Below, one piece after another: positions 1 through 7,235 of a stretch of 64,000 bases of DNA. The notes beneath the pieces were generated by a model that was not told the DNA's origin, made no database searches, and saw nothing but the letters and a program-made list of their open reading frames with translations. The stretch's first letter is position 1. Each line of letters begins with the position of its first letter. The DNA is from DTU072 sp050309775 (lineage in GTDB: Bacteria > Bacillota > Clostridia > Christensenellales > DTU072), in the NCBI GenBank assembly GCA_050309775.1, contig JBNRMV010000013.1, positions 1-64,000 on the forward strand, in the 5' to 3' direction. A program made the translations under genes and the position numbers.

Positions 1-47
1 ACGGCAGATTTACAGTCTGCTCCCTTTAGCCACTCGGGAATCCTTCC
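1..47 (-). tRNA. tRNA-Tyr (anticodon GTA), 3' part outside the window
   Basis: Read on the minus strand, the 5' acceptor strand, D arm and anticodon arm of a tRNA are present; the anticodon loop centres on GTA. The T arm and 3' end lie before base 1. It is the last visible member of a six-gene tRNA array transcribed leftwards. Confidence 0.9.
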
Positions 48-50
48 AAA

Positions 51-127
51 TGGAGCTGGCTAATGGAATCGAACCATCAACCTGCTGATTACAAATCAGC
101 TGCTCTGCCTAGTTGAGCTAAGCCAGC
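51..127 (-). tRNA. tRNA-Thr (anticodon TGT)
   Basis: On the minus strand a complete cloverleaf can be drawn: acceptor GCTGGCT pairs with AGCCAGC, the T loop has TTCGATT, the anticodon is TGT, and the CCA end is encoded (bases 51-53). It is separated by 3 bases from tRNA-Tyr. Confidence 0.95.
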
Positions 128-146
128 ACTTTTCTTGAACCTTGCT

Positions 147-222
<76 letters not shown>

Positions 223-227
223 AGAAT

Positions 228-304
228 TGGCGATCCGGAAGGGGCTCGAACCCTCGACCTCTAGCGTGACAGGCTAGCGCTCTAACCAACTGAGCTACCG
301 GACC
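228..304 (-). tRNA. tRNA-Asp (anticodon GTC)
   Basis: On the minus strand acceptor GGTCCGG pairs with CCGGATC (one G-T pair). The anticodon loop CTGTCAC gives GTC, and the CCA end is encoded. It lies 5 bases upstream of tRNA-Phe in the direction of transcription. Confidence 0.95.
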
Positions 305-334
305 GTATAGTTTTGCAAGGTGCAAGTGTTTTTT

Positions 335-411
335 TGGTGGGCCTTCACGGACTCGAACCGCGGACCAATCGGTTATGAGCCGACCGCTCTAACCAACTGA
401 GCTAAAGGCCC
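335..411 (-). tRNA. tRNA-Met (anticodon CAT), elongator type
   Basis: On the minus strand acceptor GGGCCTT pairs with AAGGCCC, the anticodon is CAT and CCA is encoded. The first acceptor pair is a proper G-C, and the stretch of three G-C pairs next to the anticodon loop that marks initiator tRNA is absent, so it is elongator Met or, less likely, a CAT-anticodon tRNA-Ile modified to lysidine. Confidence 0.88.
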
Positions 412-436
412 TTGCATTTGTATTCACTTTTGCCAA

Positions 437-513
437 TGGTCGGGGTGAAGAGATTCGAACTCCCGACCCCATGGTCCCAAACCATGTGCGCTACCAAACT
501 GCGCTACACCCCG
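437..513 (-). tRNA. tRNA-Pro (anticodon TGG)
   Basis: On the minus strand acceptor CGGGGTG pairs with CACCCCG, the loop contains TGG, and CCA is encoded. It is the first gene of the array, about 26 bases downstream of the -10 box of the promoter at 539-568. Confidence 0.95.
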
Positions 514-538
514 TTGGAGCACCTCAGTGACTTTACTT

Positions 539-568
539 ATAATACATTATACATAGCGTTTCTGTCAA
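539..568 (-). promoter_or_regulatory. promoter of the tRNA array
   Basis: On the minus strand, TTGACA (568-563) is followed after 18 bases by TATTAT (544-539). It precedes tRNA-Pro and is the only good sigma-A-like promoter before the array. Confidence 0.6.
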
Positions 569-729
569 TCGTTTTTCACACAATTTCAACATAAAATTTT
601 TTAGCGTCAAAACCGCGCCTTTAAGACGGCAATAATTCTTACTTGCGACAAAACCTTTCATATACTTACACAACCGGCAGTTTTCTGTTTTGACAAATCT
701 TCTATAATCAAAACTTGTAAGGAGGGCGT

Positions 730-1035
730 ATGCAAGTATTTACTAAACTCAGCCAGAACACATTGTATGTATATCTGGAGGGAGAGCTTGACCAAAGTGT
801 GGCGGACGGGCTGCGCGCCGAACTTGACAAATGCCTGATGACAAGCGGCGTAAAAAGAGTGGTATTTAATCTCAAAAAATTGAGATTTATGGACAGTACC
901 GGCATAGGTCTGATACTTGGGCGCTACAAAAAACTGCGCCGCAACCAAATCCCGCTTTACTTTAACGAGCCTTCTCCGCAAATAGATAAAGTGCTAAAAA
1001 TCAGCGGTCTATACGACATTATACCCGTAATTTAA
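730..1035 (+). CDS. spoIIAA: anti-sigma F factor antagonist SpoIIAA
   Basis: A 101-residue STAS-domain protein. In forespore-specific activation of sigma F, dephosphorylated SpoIIAA binds SpoIIAB and frees sigma F; SpoIIAB inactivates it by phosphorylating a conserved serine. That serine is visible as S56 in the DSTG motif (residues 55-58). The ATG follows a strong AAGGAGGGCG ribosome-binding site. It is the first gene of the spoIIAA-spoIIAB-sigF operon. A TATAAT lies at 703-708, but I see no convincing -35 and no clear sigma-H promoter, which would be expected from other spore formers. The 216 bases between the tRNA array and this gene hold only the two opposed promoter regions. Confidence 0.96.
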   Translation: MQVFTKLSQNTLYVYLEGELDQSVADGLRAELDKCLMTSGVKRVVFNLKKLRFMDSTGIGLILGRYKKLRRNQIPLYFNEPSPQIDKVLKISGLYDIIPVI

Positions 1036-1046
1036 TTGAGGTGAAT

Positions 1047-1466
1047 ATGAAAAACAATATGAGTTTGAAATTTGACGCATTGCCAGAGAACGAAAGTTTT
1101 GCGCGCAGCGTAGTGGCGGCTTTTTGCGTCCCCTGCAACCCCACCATGGAGATAATCAATGACATAAAAACAGCCATTTCCGAAGCTGTGACAAATTGTA
1201 TAGTGCATGGGTATGAAAACAGCAGAAATGGAGAAATTCTTATAGAAGCAAGCATAGAAGACACTACCCTGAAAGTCAAAATCTCCGATTACGGCAAGGG
1301 CATAATAAATATTGAAGAAGCGCTTACCGACTTCTTTACTTCACAGGAAGAGGATGAAAGAAGCGGCTTGGGTTTTACTATAATGAAATCCTTTATGGAT
1401 AGTCTGGGGGTGGAATCCATACCAGGTAGCGGAACAACCGTCGAAATGACAAAGAGATTGGCATAA
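1047..1466 (+). CDS. spoIIAB: anti-sigma F factor SpoIIAB (serine kinase)
   Basis: A 139-residue GHKL-type kinase that holds sigma F inactive and phosphorylates SpoIIAA. The N box (SEAVTNCIVHGYENS), the G1 box (DYGKGI) and the G2 region (GLGFTIMKSFMD) are all present, so it should bind ATP normally. I chose the ATG at 1047 because GAGGTG sits just upstream; the in-frame GTG at 1041 overlaps that site. It starts 11 bases after the spoIIAA stop and ends one base before sigF. Confidence 0.96.
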   Translation: MKNNMSLKFDALPENESFARSVVAAFCVPCNPTMEIINDIKTAISEAVTNCIVHGYENSRNGEILIEASIEDTTLKVKISDYGKGIINIEEALTDFFTSQEEDERSGLGFTIMKSFMDSLGVESIPGSGTTVEMTKRLA

Positions 1467-1467
1467 T

Positions 1468-2181
1468 ATGCTACAAAATGAAGAGACCTTACAGCTGATT
1501 AAAAAAGCGCAGGAAGGCAGCGATGAAGCAAAAACAGAATTGTTGCACCACAACCTGCCGCTGATTAAAAGCATAGTAAGAAGATACAAAAACAAGCAAA
1601 TCGAGTATGATGACCTCATACAGCTTGGCACATTGGGGCTTATCAAAGCAATAAACAACTTTGATACATCTTTTGGCGTCAAGTTTTCCACTTATGCCGT
1701 GCCTATGATTGCCGGCGAAATAAAGCGCTTTATCCGTGATGACGGCGCAATCAAAGTCAGCCGCTCCATAAAATCGCTTTCACAAAAAATAAACATATTC
1801 ATAGAGGCGTATCGTCACGGCAATAATAAAGAGCCTACTATCAGCGAACTTGCGGCAGAATTCCAAATCTCTGAACAAGATGTAGTATTCACCTTGGACA
1901 GTTCTCGCTATCCCATTTCCCTTTACAGCGAAAACGACGATGACGGGCTCAGCCTTGTTGACAAACTATGCGCAAAAGGCACCCCCGACGAAATAATCGA
2001 TAAGATGATAATTAAGGATTTAATAAAGGGCTTGGAAGAGCGCGACAAAAAAATAATTTACCTTCGATATTACCGCGACAAGACACAAAGTGAAATTGCA
2101 AGAGAATTGGGCGTATCGCAAGTGCAGATATCAAGACTGGAAGCAAGAATTCTGGAAAAAATGAAAAAAGAACTGATGTAA
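1468..2181 (+). CDS. sigF: RNA polymerase sigma-F factor
   Basis: A 237-residue sigma-70 family protein with region 2 (YDDLIQLGTLGLIKAINNFD), region 3 and a region 4 helix-turn-helix (QSEIARELGVSQVQISRLE). Position after spoIIAA and spoIIAB identifies it as sigma F, the first forespore sigma factor, rather than sigma G or B. Only one base separates it from the spoIIAB stop and the ribosome-binding site is weak, so translational coupling is likely. A Rho-independent terminator follows at 2191. No spoVA genes follow, although these often lie next to this operon. Confidence 0.95.
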   Translation: MLQNEETLQLIKKAQEGSDEAKTELLHHNLPLIKSIVRRYKNKQIEYDDLIQLGTLGLIKAINNFDTSFGVKFSTYAVPMIAGEIKRFIRDDGAIKVSRSIKSLSQKINIFIEAYRHGNNKEPTISELAAEFQISEQDVVFTLDSSRYPISLYSENDDDGLSLVDKLCAKGTPDEIIDKMIIKDLIKGLEERDKKIIYLRYYRDKTQSEIARELGVSQVQISRLEARILEKMKKELM

Positions 2182-2190
2182 GAATTTATG

Positions 2191-2223
2191 TGCCGCTTGA
2201 CAAGTTTGCAGGCGGCATTTTTT
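2191..2223 (+). terminator. terminator of the spoIIA operon
   Basis: TGCCGC (2191-2196) pairs with GCGGCA (2213-2218) and is followed by six T. It lies 9 bases after the sigF stop. Confidence 0.75.
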
Positions 2224-2254
2224 ATGCGGATTGAATTTTGCAGCCAAATAGAAA

Positions 2255-2291
2255 CGGTCGGTAAGAAATACTCTCCTACCGACCGCATTTT
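2255..2291. terminator. bidirectional terminator
   Basis: A perfect 9-bp stem, CGGTCGGTA (2255-2263) with TACCGACCG (2277-2285). CATTTTTT follows on the plus strand and TTTCTATTT on the minus strand. It sits between the convergent sigF and FAD-oxidase genes and probably ends the flavoprotein operon as well. Confidence 0.75.
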
Positions 2292-2307
2292 TTATTCCTG
2301 GAAAGGC

Positions 2308-4050
2308 TTATTTATAGTCATCTCTTAAGAACTTTTTATCTTTTTCTTCCAAATCAAGTCCAAGCGTGCCGCCCGGGTTCATTATGTTGTTCGGGTCAAA
2401 GTGGTTTTTCAGGGCTTTGAATATGCTGTACTGTGTTCTGCCAAGGTACCCTTCCAGCCAAGGCGCAAACATCTTGCCGACTCCATGGTGATGGCTTATC
2501 GCGGCGCCGGATTTTTGTATGGCGTCAAGAATACCGCTGTGATATGCTTTGAATTCATCGATATCCTCAAGCGGAGTGATAAAAATGAAATACAGGTTGC
2601 CGCCTTGCGGATACATATGCGAAATATGCGTAGTAACCGTTGTGTTTGGTCTGGATTTGCAATACTTTCGCACATCGACATGCACTTGTTCCATATTGTC
2701 CCAATTGACCGCGCATTCCAGCGTGTCTATCATAATGCCGAAGTCCTGAAGATTGTCGCGCATATACGGGTCGGAGAATCTACCGTGTTCCCAACTCTTT
2801 GTGACTATGCCGGTAAGTCCCAAAGCGCCGTACTTTTTGCATATCTTTTTGATATTGCGCGCAATGTTTTTGCCGAACTTCTTTTCACCGTCGGTAAAAC
2901 CAAGCAGCAGGCATTTTTCGTTGTCCTTGAATCCTTTTAGTTTCAATAGTGTATCAAGCGGAGAATCGGTGATGCCGTACATTCTCATCATAAGTTCGGT
3001 TTCTTCCTGGTCGGACACTCTGAATACCGACGGCATGCCGAACTCGCCTTGCATTACCTCCCGGCAAGCGTTCATGGCGTCGTCCCATGTCTTGAACATA
3101 TAGCTGAAACGATGTCTGTTTTCCGGCTGATATTTGAAAATACGCAATGTAACATGAGTCAACACACCGAAAGTGCCCTCGCTGCCCATCATAATCTGGT
3201 CAATATCCGGGCCCGTTGCCTTTCTTGGGGTGTTGTCAGTCTTTATATAACCAATGGGCGTGGCATACTCTTGCGAAAGTACAATGTCTTCAATCTTGCC
3301 ATAGTATGTGCTGTTCTGCCCTGCTCCCCTTGTGACTACCCAACCGCCAACTGAAGAATATTCAAAGGACTGCGGGAAGTGTCCGCAGGAGTAACGCTGC
3401 TTTGCGCCTTTTAACTTTTCGGGAGCGTTGTTCAGGATTTCCTCAAGCGCCGGCCCCATCATTCCTGCCTGAACGGTTATGGTCTGATTTATTTCGTTAA
3501 ATTCAATTACTTTGTTAAAGTTTTTGCGCAAATCCAAAGATATTCCGCCTTTTATGCACTCCGTACCTCTGGTTACGCTTGAGCCGCCGCCATATACATA
3601 AAGCGGTATGAGGTTTTTGTTGCAATAATCGACTATCTCAACAATCTGTTCCTTGTTTTCCGGATAAAGCACGGCATTGGGTACATTTTCGACAATCTTT
3701 TTGCGCAGCCGCAAAAGGTCATACATGGTTTGACCATATGAAACTGACAGTCTGTGATAATCGTCGGTAGTAATGTTGTCTTTTCCGACAATCTTTTCAA
3801 ACGCTTTCAAATGCTTTTTGTCCAGAGTCACCGGAATGTCGTATTTCACAGGCTCCAAACCTAAATCTTTTCTCTCCTTGAAATCGTCGTCTGTCATGCC
3901 GTAAAGTTCTTTTACCAGCTTAAAAAGATTCTCCCTTGGTATTTTGTATCCGGCCGGGTCTCCCCATTTGAAAATCGAACGATATGAGCCCTCGGGAGAA
4001 GGGTCTGTGTACCAGTTCGGAGAAAATCCCTTGTAAGGTTTTGTTGCCAT
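2308..4050 (-). CDS. AGPS/GlcD-type FAD-linked oxidase (YgcU-like)
   Basis: A 580-residue flavoprotein of the vanillyl-alcohol-oxidase superfamily. The FAD-binding PCMH domain shows GGGSSV at residues 154-159 and a downstream GSEGTFG. The C-terminal half has a triple-histidine HHHGVGK motif starting at residue 520, typical of alkyl-DHAP synthase-like enzymes, and ends with the FDPNNIMNPG motif of FAD-linked oxidases. Ether-lipid synthesis is possible in name only: context points to oxidation of a small hydroxy acid or sugar derivative, since the gene is the last of an operon with an FGGY kinase and a GlpA-like dehydrogenase. Its ATG overlaps the kinase stop (TAATG), implying translational coupling. 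The substrate is unknown. Confidence 0.88.
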   Translation of the reverse strand: MATKPYKGFSPNWYTDPSPEGSYRSIFKWGDPAGYKIPRENLFKLVKELYGMTDDDFKERKDLGLEPVKYDIPVTLDKKHLKAFEKIVGKDNITTDDYHRLSVSYGQTMYDLLRLRKKIVENVPNAVLYPENKEQIVEIVDYCNKNLIPLYVYGGGSSVTRGTECIKGGISLDLRKNFNKVIEFNEINQTITVQAGMMGPALEEILNNAPEKLKGAKQRYSCGHFPQSFEYSSVGGWVVTRGAGQNSTYYGKIEDIVLSQEYATPIGYIKTDNTPRKATGPDIDQIMMGSEGTFGVLTHVTLRIFKYQPENRHRFSYMFKTWDDAMNACREVMQGEFGMPSVFRVSDQEETELMMRMYGITDSPLDTLLKLKGFKDNEKCLLLGFTDGEKKFGKNIARNIKKICKKYGALGLTGIVTKSWEHGRFSDPYMRDNLQDFGIMIDTLECAVNWDNMEQVHVDVRKYCKSRPNTTVTTHISHMYPQGGNLYFIFITPLEDIDEFKAYHSGILDAIQKSGAAISHHHGVGKMFAPWLEGYLGRTQYSIFKALKNHFDPNNIMNPGGTLGLDLEEKDKKFLRDDYK

Positions 4051-5612
4051 TATTGTATATCCTCCTCAATTAGTTTTGTTATTTGTTTGATTTCGCCATA
4101 AAGCGGCTGTACTCTCTTATACATTTTTTTATACACACGCTCATACATGAGCATGTATATCTTGTGGTTTTCCTCATTCGGATAGAATTCATCGGTATAA
4201 TGCACCATGCTTTCTTGCGCTTCATAGATGTCATTGAACTCGCCAACGCCCACAAAACCTATCATTGCGGCGCCCAAACCGCTTGTTTCGTATGTCTGAA
4301 CTCGCTTTACGGGCAAGCCGAACATATCGGCAGTTATTTGGCAAATTGCGTCGGAATTGCTGCCGCCGCCCGATACCGTGAGGAATTTTATGTTATACTT
4401 TGCTCTGCGCTCCATCTCGCGCAAGCCCTCAACAAGCCCATATCCTATGCCTTCAATAATGGCTTTATAGATATGTGCTTTGGTATGTTTATCGGAAAAA
4501 CCTATTATGGCGCCTCTGGCTTCGGGCGCTTTCAAGGAGGGCGACCAATACGGTTGCAACATAAGTCCGTTGCTACCGGCAGGTATATCGGCAAGCATTT
4601 TGTCAAGCAATGCCTCAGGCGTAACGCCCAATCTTTTTGCTTCAATTTCTTCTTTGTGCGCAAACTCGTTCTTGAACCAAGTCACCATCCAAAAGCCTCT
4701 GAATATCTGCGTTTCGGGGTTGTACTTGCCTTTTATCATGGCAGGATATGCCGGCATAAAGGTAAGCGGCTCAACATATTTGTCTGTGGTGAACTGTATT
4801 GTTGCCGTCGTGCCAAAAGACAGCGACGCGCAGCCGTCACCCGTGCAGCCTGTGCCAAGCGTTTCGCAGCCCTTGTCGGAGCCTGCGGCAATCAGCGGTA
4901 CTCCTTCAGGCAAGCCCGTCTGCTCGGCGGCTTCTTTGGTTATTGTGCCTATCACGCTGCCCGGCTCGACAAGCTCGCACAGTTTTTCTTTTTCGATGGC
5001 AAATGCCGGGAAAGTCAAAGAGTTCGGCGTCATCCATTCCTTTTTCTTATAATCAAAAGGCAGATGCCCTATCATACTTGCTACGCTTTCGACCATTTTT
5101 CCAGTAAGTTTATAATTCATATAGCCGGAAAACATAAGGTATTTATAAGTTTTTTGCCATATTTCCGGCTCATATTCCTTTATCCAGTTGCTGGCAGTCA
5201 CCATGGATTGTTTGACCATAGGCTCATACATGCCGACTAGTTTGAAAATGAGTTTGTTCTTAAACGGCAGTTTTATGGGAGTCGCCTCTCTCCTGTCCAA
5301 CCACAGAATAATAGGACGCAGCGCCTCGCCGTTCTTATCGACGCATACGCAGCAGTCACGCATGGTTGTAACAGATACGGCTGCAATGTCATTCCAACGC
5401 TCTGTGTGCTGCTCCTTTAAGGTTTGGGTAGCTTCAATAAGTTTTTGCCAATAGACATCGGCATGCTGTTCCGCCCACCCCTCTCTCAGCGAAAAATACG
5501 GCTCAAAAGGTATTTTACATTTGCCGATAATGTCGCCGTTCTTGTTGAAAAGTATGGCTCTTGTGCTTTGCGTTCCGCAGTCATAAGCCAATATCAACGG
5601 TTCGTTTTTCAT
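4050..5612 (-). CDS. FGGY-family carbohydrate kinase
   Basis: A 520-residue two-domain sugar kinase. The N-terminal phosphate-binding loop (YDCGTQSTRAILF, residues 10-22), the GWAEQ motif, the GSDKGCETLGTG stretch with the likely catalytic Asp and the C-terminal GGGSNSD adenosine motif are present. It does not have the AGDQQ motif of true glycerol kinases, so I do not call it glpK even though its neighbours look Glp-like. It resembles the YgcE/xylulokinase branch. It starts 16 bases after the DUF1667 stop with a GGAGG ribosome-binding site, and shares TAATG with the FAD oxidase downstream. Confidence 0.88.
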   Translation of the reverse strand: MKNEPLILAYDCGTQSTRAILFNKNGDIIGKCKIPFEPYFSLREGWAEQHADVYWQKLIEATQTLKEQHTERWNDIAAVSVTTMRDCCVCVDKNGEALRPIILWLDRREATPIKLPFKNKLIFKLVGMYEPMVKQSMVTASNWIKEYEPEIWQKTYKYLMFSGYMNYKLTGKMVESVASMIGHLPFDYKKKEWMTPNSLTFPAFAIEKEKLCELVEPGSVIGTITKEAAEQTGLPEGVPLIAAGSDKGCETLGTGCTGDGCASLSFGTTATIQFTTDKYVEPLTFMPAYPAMIKGKYNPETQIFRGFWMVTWFKNEFAHKEEIEAKRLGVTPEALLDKMLADIPAGSNGLMLQPYWSPSLKAPEARGAIIGFSDKHTKAHIYKAIIEGIGYGLVEGLREMERRAKYNIKFLTVSGGGSNSDAICQITADMFGLPVKRVQTYETSGLGAAMIGFVGVGEFNDIYEAQESMVHYTDEFYPNEENHKIYMLMYERVYKKMYKRVQPLYGEIKQITKLIEEDIQ

Positions 5613-5628
5613 AAAATCCTCCTATATT

Positions 5629-5985
5629 TTAGGGCAAGAGTATATCGCTGGTGGCTATGACATCTATTCCGGTGTCAAGCACATTTGGCAATACTGTTTC
5701 GCCCCTTTTTATTTTTTTATCAAGCACAAAGCTATTGATTACTTTCATTAAATCAAATATTTTTGACTTCGGAATTTCGCCGTTCGTGCGTACAGGCAAC
5801 ACCCTTGCTTCGGGAAAAACGGTTTTTACCGTCGTTGTCACGCTGCGAGTGGGATTTGTCATCTCTGTTATGGCATATGCCTTGCCCTTGGGGCATTTGC
5901 CGCCGCTGACTTCGATATTTTCGCCCTCGCCGCTAATACTCAAACGGCAGCCGTTCGGGCATACGATACATACAAGTTGTGTCAT
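5629..5985 (-). CDS. DUF1667 (COG3862) cysteine-motif protein
   Basis: A 118-residue protein with four N-terminal cysteines (C6, C9, C13, C31) arranged as CxxCxxxC...C, which probably bind a metal or an iron-sulfur cluster. The family is found next to GlpA-like and FAD-dependent oxidoreductase genes in clostridia, where it is thought to be a third component of an anaerobic dehydrogenase complex; the exact role is not known. The start overlaps the upstream stop as ATGA. The gene order here matches that clostridial arrangement. Confidence 0.85.
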   Translation of the reverse strand: MTQLVCIVCPNGCRLSISGEGENIEVSGGKCPKGKAYAITEMTNPTRSVTTTVKTVFPEARVLPVRTNGEIPKSKIFDLMKVINSFVLDKKIKRGETVLPNVLDTGIDVIATSDILLP

Positions 5986-7235
5986 TTCGCCTCCTCAATA
6001 GCAAGACTTATGACGCTGTCCGGTGTCAGTTCCTCTTTTGAAAAGTTCAGCATCAGCGCCTCCATTTCCGGCGGGCGAAGGTGCGCATATCTCTTTGATT
6101 TGAATTGCCTGCCGTCTATCATAATGTTTAATCTTATGTTGTCAAAATCTTTGTTTGAGCGAAAATAAAGCCGAATATTATCTAAATCGGACGATAAATC
6201 TATTTTTTGCGGCACTATGTACAAAAAGTTTTTGTCGGTTTTTATGTCAATAAGTGTTCTTTGGCTTTTTTGCCATTTTGCGGCGTTCCTGCCGGCAATT
6301 TCTCCGCCCTCACTTACATAGTCAACCAAGTCATTGACATGCAAGGCATTTCCGCAAGAGAATATGCCGTCTTTCATCGTCATAAAAGTCTGGTCAACAG
6401 CTGCGCCTTTTGTGCAGTTGTTTATCGGCACTTCAAGAGAATCGGCTATTTCATTTTCTGGAATAAGTCCAACGGATAAAATCAGCGCATCGCACTCAAT
6501 TTTTCGTTCCGTACCCGGGATTGGACACATTTTTTCGTCAACTTGCGACACTTCGACCGCCTCCAGCCTGCTGTCGCCAAAAACTCTTGTTACCGTATGC
6601 GACAAGTGCAGAGGTATGTTGAAGTCGTCAAGACATTGCGCAATATTTCTTGTCAACCCCGATGGCGAAGGCTTGACTTCATAAACGCCCTCAACCGATG
6701 CGCCCTCCAATGTCAGGCGCCGCGCCATAATTAGTCCGATGTCGCCGGAGCCAAGTATTACACAGCGTTTTGTCGGCATTTTGCCTAGTATATTGACATA
6801 ATATTGCGCCGTTCCGGCGGAAAAAACTCCCGCAGGCCGTGTACCTTGTATAAAAACCTGTTTTGAAGTGCGTTCCCTGCAACCTGTGGCAAGCACTATG
6901 GCTTTGGCGGCAATTTTTGTCACTCCGTTGCGGTTGATAAGCGACAATATATACTCGTTGCCCGATTTTATTATGCTGCTGACAAAAGTAAGGGTAACCG
7001 CCTCAACTTTTGTTTCTTTCAGCATATCTATGTATCTCTCGACATATTCAGGTCCGGATAGTTTTTCTTTGAAACGGATTAAGCCAAAGCCGTCATGAAT
7101 GCACTGCTTCAGGATACCTCCCAGTCTTGCCTCTCTTTCAATAAGAAAAACCTTTGCGCCCTCTTTGTCTGCGGCAACTGCTGCGGCTATGCCTGCCGGT
7201 CCGCCGCCTATTATTACTACATCGTATTTATTCAT
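5982..7235 (-). CDS. NAD(P)/FAD-dependent oxidoreductase (GlpA-associated)
   Basis: A 417-residue pyridine nucleotide-disulfide-type flavoprotein. Residues 4-30 form the FAD-binding Rossmann motif (VVIIGGGPAGIAAA) and a second nucleotide-binding motif (VILGSGDIG) lies near residue 170, probably for NAD(H). I moved the start from 7259 to the ATG at 7235 because AAGGGAG lies just upstream. The gene overlaps the GlpA-like gene by 8 bases. It probably passes electrons between the GlpA-like subunit and a carrier, working with the DUF1667 protein. There is no visible membrane segment. Confidence 0.88.
   Translation of the reverse strand: MNKYDVVIIGGGPAGIAAAVAADKEGAKVFLIEREARLGGILKQCIHDGFGLIRFKEKLSGPEYVERYIDMLKETKVEAVTLTFVSSIIKSGNEYILSLINRNGVTKIAAKAIVLATGCRERTSKQVFIQGTRPAGVFSAGTAQYYVNILGKMPTKRCVILGSGDIGLIMARRLTLEGASVEGVYEVKPSPSGLTRNIAQCLDDFNIPLHLSHTVTRVFGDSRLEAVEVSQVDEKMCPIPGTERKIECDALILSVGLIPENEIADSLEVPINNCTKGAAVDQTFMTMKDGIFSCGNALHVNDLVDYVSEGGEIAGRNAAKWQKSQRTLIDIKTDKNFLYIVPQKIDLSSDLDNIRLYFRSNKDFDNIRLNIMIDGRQFKSKRYAHLRPPEMEALMLNFSKEELTPDSVISLAIEEAK

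Noticed and set aside
690..708. TTGACA and TATAAT before spoIIAA as a sigma-A promoter
   Set aside because: The spacing is only 7 bases; no sigma-H consensus was found either, so the promoter is left uncalled.
2308..4050. Calling the FAD oxidase an ether-lipid (alkyl-DHAP) synthase
   Set aside because: The HHH motif fits, but no acyl-DHAP or fatty alcohol gene is nearby and clostridial plasmalogens are believed to be made by another route.
4083..5240. 385-codon open frame on the plus strand opposite the FGGY kinase
   Set aside because: It is a mirror of the kinase gene, rich in Cys, His and Arg with no ribosome-binding site or family resemblance.
4050..5612. Calling the FGGY kinase glycerol kinase (glpK)
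   Set aside because: The AGDQQ region of glycerol kinases is replaced by GSDKGCE; Glp-like neighbours alone are not enough.
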